Shown here: one piece after another, positions 5,592 through 8,823 of the stretch
Layout of the letters: each line of letters opens with the position of its first letter
Position numbering within the stretch: the stretch's first letter is position 1
Origin: Chloroflexota bacterium
GTDB lineage: Bacteria; Chloroflexota; Anaerolineae; UBA1429
Assembly (NCBI GenBank): GCA_012515695.1
Contig: JAAYXX010000267.1
Location: forward strand, 1 to 8,823
Reading direction: 5' to 3'
DNA length: 8,823 bases
Translations under genes and position numbers: made by a program
The notes under the pieces: generated by a model
Seen by the model: the letters and a program-made list of their open reading frames with translations, nothing else
Told to the model about the DNA's origin: nothing
The model's database searches: none

Positions 5592-8500
5592 GTGCTGAAT
5601 CTTCGCGTACCAGAGTGGTTCAAAGCCTTGACCCTGCTGTTGTTCTTGCTGCCCCTGATGGCCGGGTTGTCCCTGCTGATGGCCAGCGACGTGAACCGCC
5701 ACCTCACACGCACGCGGGGCGTAGAAAATGGCCTGTCGGCTGACCTGCCCGCGCTCAATGAGCCTCGGCTGGGCATCAACGTGGCGCTGGAAACCTACCC
5801 GGACGAACCAGCCCTGCGCGGCACGCTCGTCACCATGCAAGCCCTCGGCATGGGCACTCTGCGACAACGCTTCTCTTGGGCCGATCTGGAGCCAGCGCCG
5901 GGCGATTACCGCTGGGAGCAGTGGGACCGGGTGCTGCCCGTCGTGCACGAATACGGCCTTCAGGTCATCGCCGTGCTGGATACTTCCCCCGCCTGGGCCA
6001 GAACCGACTGGGAGGCGGACAACATCTACGCGCCCCCCACCAACCCGGAGGATTTCGCCCGCTTTGCCGACGCCTTTGCGCGACGCTATGGCGAGTATAT
6101 CACCGCTTACCAGGTGTGGGATCAGCCCAACATCTTTCCCCATTGGGGCAAAGGCGAAATAGACCCGGCGGGCTATGTAACGCTGTTGCGCGCAGCCAAC
6201 GGGGCCATCCGTGAGGCGGACCCCGACGGGCTGGTTATCGCGGGGGGCCTGTCGCCCAACGTCGAGAGCGGCGGGCGCAACATGAGCGACGTGCAATATC
6301 TGCGCGAAATCTACCGGCGCGGCGCGGGGGAGTATTTCGACGTGCTGGGCGTGCAGGCGTACGGCTTTTGGTCGGGGCCGCATGACCGGCGGGTAGACCC
6401 AGACGTGCTCAACTTTTCGCGGGTGATCCTGCTTCGTGAGGAAATGGTGCGGCGCGGCGACGCGCACAAGCCAGTCTGGGCGTTGGAAGGAGGCTGGTGC
6501 GCCCTGCCTGCGGATTGGGCAGGCCAACCGTCGCCCCAGGGCAGCGATATCCCTCCGGTGCAAGTAGCCCGCATGAAAGACGCCCTGGCGCGGGCGCAGC
6601 AAGAATGGCCGTGGATGGGGCTGATTAGCCTGTCCCATTGGCGGCCCAACGCCCCGGCAGATGATCCCATCTGGGGGTATGCGCTGGTGGACCCGGAAAA
6701 CCGCCCGAACGTGCCCCTGGAACAACTGTATAGAGAGCAGCGAACCAACATCACGCTCTACCCCGGCTTTAGCCCAATCAACGAGATATACCTGGAAGCC
6801 CTGACCCGCCGTTCGGGGCTGTTCAGCAACGGCTGGGCAGAAGGCGAGTCGGTCACGCCCCTGACGGTGGAGGTGCCCTTCTGGGGGACGAGTATCGCCC
6901 TGGACGTAGACGGGGGCCAGTTGGGAGAAGCGTTAATCGCCTGGACCGACGAGAGCGAACCCGTGACCGTTGAACTGGGCGACGAGCCGGTTACAGTCGC
7001 CTCGCGCCTACACCCCGGCCCACACCAGTTGAGCCTGTATGGCACGCCCAAGGAACTGGGCACCATCCGAGGAATACGGGTGGCGGCGCAGCCTCGCATC
7101 GATGAACTGCTGCTGGGGCTGGCCGTCGGCCTGGTGATTCTGCTTTGGGGCGGCATCAGCGCGGGCCGGGCCATTGCGGTCATCCCCTGGCGAGCGGCCT
7201 GGGGGTGGGTGCGTGGGCGGTGGCTGGGCACGCCCGGCTGGTGGCAGGTGGCTGCCCTGGTGGGCGCGTGGGCGCTGGTGTGGCTGACCCCCACCGCCAT
7301 GATTCGCCTGGCGGCGCTGGCCCTGTATGGCCTCGTGGCGCTGTTGCGGCCCGATCTGGCGCTGCTCGTCGCCGTGGCCTGCATCCCCCTGGCCCCGCTG
7401 CACGTGCGCGTCGGCCCTGGCTCGTTCTCCCTGACCGAGTTGAGCCTGCTGGTGGCCGTGGCGGCCCGCGTCGGCCAGGTTATTCTGGTCGGGCCTGCGG
7501 AAAAGCGCAACGCGCCCCGCCAAAGCCTGTTGCACAGCCTGCACCCGCTGGATTATATGGTCGCGCTGCTGGCGCTGTTGGGGCTGGGCACCTGCTTTCT
7601 GGCCGAGTATCAGCGAGTGGCCTTTCGCGAGTGGCGCGTGGTCGTGCTGGAATCGGCGCTGCTGTATGGGCTGCTGCGAACCCAGGCCCGGCATAGCGCG
7701 CTGCGGCTGGTGGATGTATTGTGGCTTTCCGGCGTGGCGGTGGCGCTGTATGCCCTGGCCGTGTACCCCCGGCCCGATGGGGTGATCGAGGCGGAGGGAG
7801 TGCGCCGGGCACGGGCGTTTTACGGGTCGCCCAACAACCTGGCGCTATACCTGGAGCGCCTGCTGCCGTTGGGGTTGGCGCTGGCCGCGTGGGGGGGCAG
7901 CCGTTGGCGGCGCTGGCTCTACGGCCTGGGAAGCGTTCCCGTGGCGCTGGCCCTGGCGCTGACGTTCTCGCGGGGCGCCTGGATCATGGGGCTACCCGCT
8001 GGCCTGTTGGCGCTGGGCTGGGCGCGAGGCGGCCGGGCGCGATGGGCTGCCGTGGCAGTTGTGGTCGTGGCGGCGCTGGTGCTGGTCCCCCTGGCGGGTA
8101 CAGAACGGTTCGCCTCGTTGCTCGATCTCTCTCAGGGAACCAGCTTTCTGCGGGTCAGCCTGTGGCAGGCCGCGTGGGATATGGCTCGCGCTCACCCCTG
8201 GCTGGGGGTGGGGCTGGACAATTTCCTCTACTATTACGGCGACTATATCCGGCCCGGCGCGGAGGTGGATCGCTGGCTGTCGCACCCGCACAATTTACTG
8301 CTCGACTTTTGGCTGCGGCTGGGCATCGGCGGGCTGGTTCTCGTGGTAGGGCTGCTGGGGGTGTTCATCGCGCGGGCGTGGCGGCAATACCGGGCGCTGC
8401 CCGATGGCGACCGGCGAGCCGTGGCGCTGGGGCTGCTGGCCGGGATGGCCGCATTCGTGGCCCACGGCATGATTGACGCCTCGTATTTCGTCGTCGAGCT

Positions 8501-8624
8501 GGCTTGCTGGTTCACCTTTGCGCTGGCGTGGGTCGCCAACGCCGACGCCACGCCGCTACCACAACCCGCCCAAAGGCCGGAGGCGCTGCCGGAGCAAGCC
8601 TTGCCCGCCAAAAGCCAGAGGTAA
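5592..8624 (+). CDS. Glycosidase-like TIM barrel fused to O-antigen ligase (Wzy_C/WaaL-type) membrane domain
   Basis: A 1010-residue membrane protein. One N-terminal hydrophobic segment (about 10-31) is a signal anchor. Residues 53-390 look like a clan GH-A glycosidase barrel (GH5/GH39-like): LGINVALETYPDE, WADLEPAPGDYRWEQWD, then WDQPN (176-180) where such enzymes have N/D-E-P, and LEGGW with Glu299 at the nucleophile position. Residues 390-500 are beta-rich. From about 505 to 990 it is polytopic with the O-antigen ligase pattern: RARAFYGSPNNLALYL, TFSRGAW (791-797), HPWLGVGLDNF (from 868), and SHPHN (897-901) plus DFWLRLGIGG. Arg794 and His898/His900 correspond to residues known to matter in WaaL-type ligases. 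It probably transfers a lipid-linked glycan outside the membrane. The acceptor is unknown and need not be lipid A, since Chloroflexota are usually considered to lack LPS. The start is GTG 5592, with GGAGA 11 nt upstream. It is the only gene of its transcript visible. Confidence 0.88.
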   Translation: MLNLRVPEWFKALTLLLFLLPLMAGLSLLMASDVNRHLTRTRGVENGLSADLPALNEPRLGINVALETYPDEPALRGTLVTMQALGMGTLRQRFSWADLEPAPGDYRWEQWDRVLPVVHEYGLQVIAVLDTSPAWARTDWEADNIYAPPTNPEDFARFADAFARRYGEYITAYQVWDQPNIFPHWGKGEIDPAGYVTLLRAANGAIREADPDGLVIAGGLSPNVESGGRNMSDVQYLREIYRRGAGEYFDVLGVQAYGFWSGPHDRRVDPDVLNFSRVILLREEMVRRGDAHKPVWALEGGWCALPADWAGQPSPQGSDIPPVQVARMKDALARAQQEWPWMGLISLSHWRPNAPADDPIWGYALVDPENRPNVPLEQLYREQRTNITLYPGFSPINEIYLEALTRRSGLFSNGWAEGESVTPLTVEVPFWGTSIALDVDGGQLGEALIAWTDESEPVTVELGDEPVTVASRLHPGPHQLSLYGTPKELGTIRGIRVAAQPRIDELLLGLAVGLVILLWGGISAGRAIAVIPWRAAWGWVRGRWLGTPGWWQVAALVGAWALVWLTPTAMIRLAALALYGLVALLRPDLALLVAVACIPLAPLHVRVGPGSFSLTELSLLVAVAARVGQVILVGPAEKRNAPRQSLLHSLHPLDYMVALLALLGLGTCFLAEYQRVAFREWRVVVLESALLYGLLRTQARHSALRLVDVLWLSGVAVALYALAVYPRPDGVIEAEGVRRARAFYGSPNNLALYLERLLPLGLALAAWGGSRWRRWLYGLGSVPVALALALTFSRGAWIMGLPAGLLALGWARGGRARWAAVAVVVVAALVLVPLAGTERFASLLDLSQGTSFLRVSLWQAAWDMARAHPWLGVGLDNFLYYYGDYIRPGAEVDRWLSHPHNLLLDFWLRLGIGGLVLVVGLLGVFIARAWRQYRALPDGDRRAVALGLLAGMAAFVAHGMIDASYFVVELACWFTFALAWVANADATPLPQPAQRPEALPEQALPAKSQR

Positions 8625-8668
8625 CGCACGAGTCTTAACAAAATAGTGCGGTAATAGCCATCAGGATG
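8625..8668. other. Short spacer without features
   Basis: These 44 nt between the ligase stop and the palindromic element hold no gene, hairpin or promoter that I can support. Confidence 0.6.
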
Positions 8669-8817
8669 GGCGGTTGAAACCACGGCAACGTTTGCATCGC
8701 CAACAAGTTGGCGCGCCCACCTTCGTGGGCTACAGTCGCCCCTTCGGCGACTGGTTTCCCAGCCATCTGTAGCCTGCGAAGGCAGGCTTTGCAATGGTTG
8801 GTGCAGTTTCAACTGCC
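8669..8817. repeat. 149-bp palindrome-rich element with terminal inverted repeats
   Basis: The ends, 8669-8696 and 8790-8817, are inverted copies of each other at 20 of 28 positions, including a shared GTTGAAAC block. Between and within them lies a chain of small hairpins: GGTT-GA-AACC (8672-8681); CGCCAA-CAAG-TTGGCG (8698-8713, excluding or including one further pair); GCCCAC-CTTC-GTGGGC (8715-8730); CAGTCGCC-CCTTC-GGCGACTG (8733-8753); AGCCTGC-GAAG-GCAGGCT (8771-8788); and GCAGT-TTCA-ACTGC (8803-8816). No coding capacity is credible. It resembles dispersed palindromic repeats of the REP or MITE kind that I associate with Chloroflexota and cyanobacterial genomes. It may also terminate transcription from the ligase gene. 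No target duplication is visible, and the right flank is only 6 nt. Confidence 0.7.
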
Positions 8818-8823
8818 TTATGC

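Noticed and set aside
5493..6725. 410-residue open frame on the minus strand opposite the barrel
   Set aside because: Shadow of the GC-rich plus-strand gene; it reads as low-complexity His/Arg/Gln/Pro sequence with no recognisable domain.
8243..8812. 189-residue minus-strand frame over the ligase end and terminal repeat
   Set aside because: It runs antisense to the conserved HPHN region and through the palindromic element; composition is Ser/Arg/Ala-rich without a domain.
8669..8817. CRISPR array, because of repeated short palindromes and GTTGAAAC
   Set aside because: The hairpins differ in sequence and are not regularly spaced; the GTTGAAAC blocks are inverted, not direct.

Overview
The window looks like chromosomal sequence from a GC-rich, free-living heterotrophic bacterium, most plausibly a Chloroflexota member (Anaerolineae-like). 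This is an inference from the gene mix: a GH95-type fucosidase, a two-domain YedF, a GTP-dependent PEP carboxykinase, a small glycine/arginine-tailed RRM protein, and a glycosidase-like barrel fused to an O-antigen ligase-type membrane domain. There is no rRNA or confirmed tRNA, and no phage, transposase or CRISPR array.

Layout: positions 1-326 hold the 3' end of a GH95-type alpha-L-fucosidase gene. It is followed after 3 nt by an HD-domain phosphohydrolase gene (330-926). A two-domain yedF gene (TusA-like plus DsrE-like) lies convergently on the minus strand. The intergenic stretch between yedF and pckG (about 1589-2020) holds a sigma70-like promoter and a compact RNA fold that ends in six T's. 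This is a candidate small RNA or pckG attenuator. pckG (2021-3826) is complete. It is followed by a 13-15 bp tandem GC repeat that appears to grow out of the gene's own 3' end, then by a long terminator-like hairpin.

Next comes a strong-looking promoter (4005-4033) and a leader of about 275 nt before a small RRM RNA-binding protein (4316-4651). The leader holds duplicated short segments that could form mutually exclusive folds, including one identical to the 16S anti-Shine-Dalgarno sequence. Two more hairpin blocks separate the RRM gene from a YkvA/DUF1232 membrane protein (4858-5337). After another terminator and a TTGACA promoter, the rest of the window is one 1010-residue protein. It carries an N-terminal membrane anchor, a clan GH-A-like TIM barrel whose usual acid/base Glu is Gln, a beta-rich linker domain and a polytopic Wzy_C/WaaL-type ligase. 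The last 150 bp form a palindrome-rich element with imperfect terminal inverted repeats and a run of small hairpins.

The genes do not form one pathway. Glycan handling appears at both ends (fucosidase, ligase fusion). The middle is housekeeping: gluconeogenesis/anaplerosis, sulfur/selenium transfer and RNA binding. The most unusual items are the barrel-ligase fusion with its Glu-to-Gln change, the structured RNA before pckG, the RRM leader and the terminal palindromic element.
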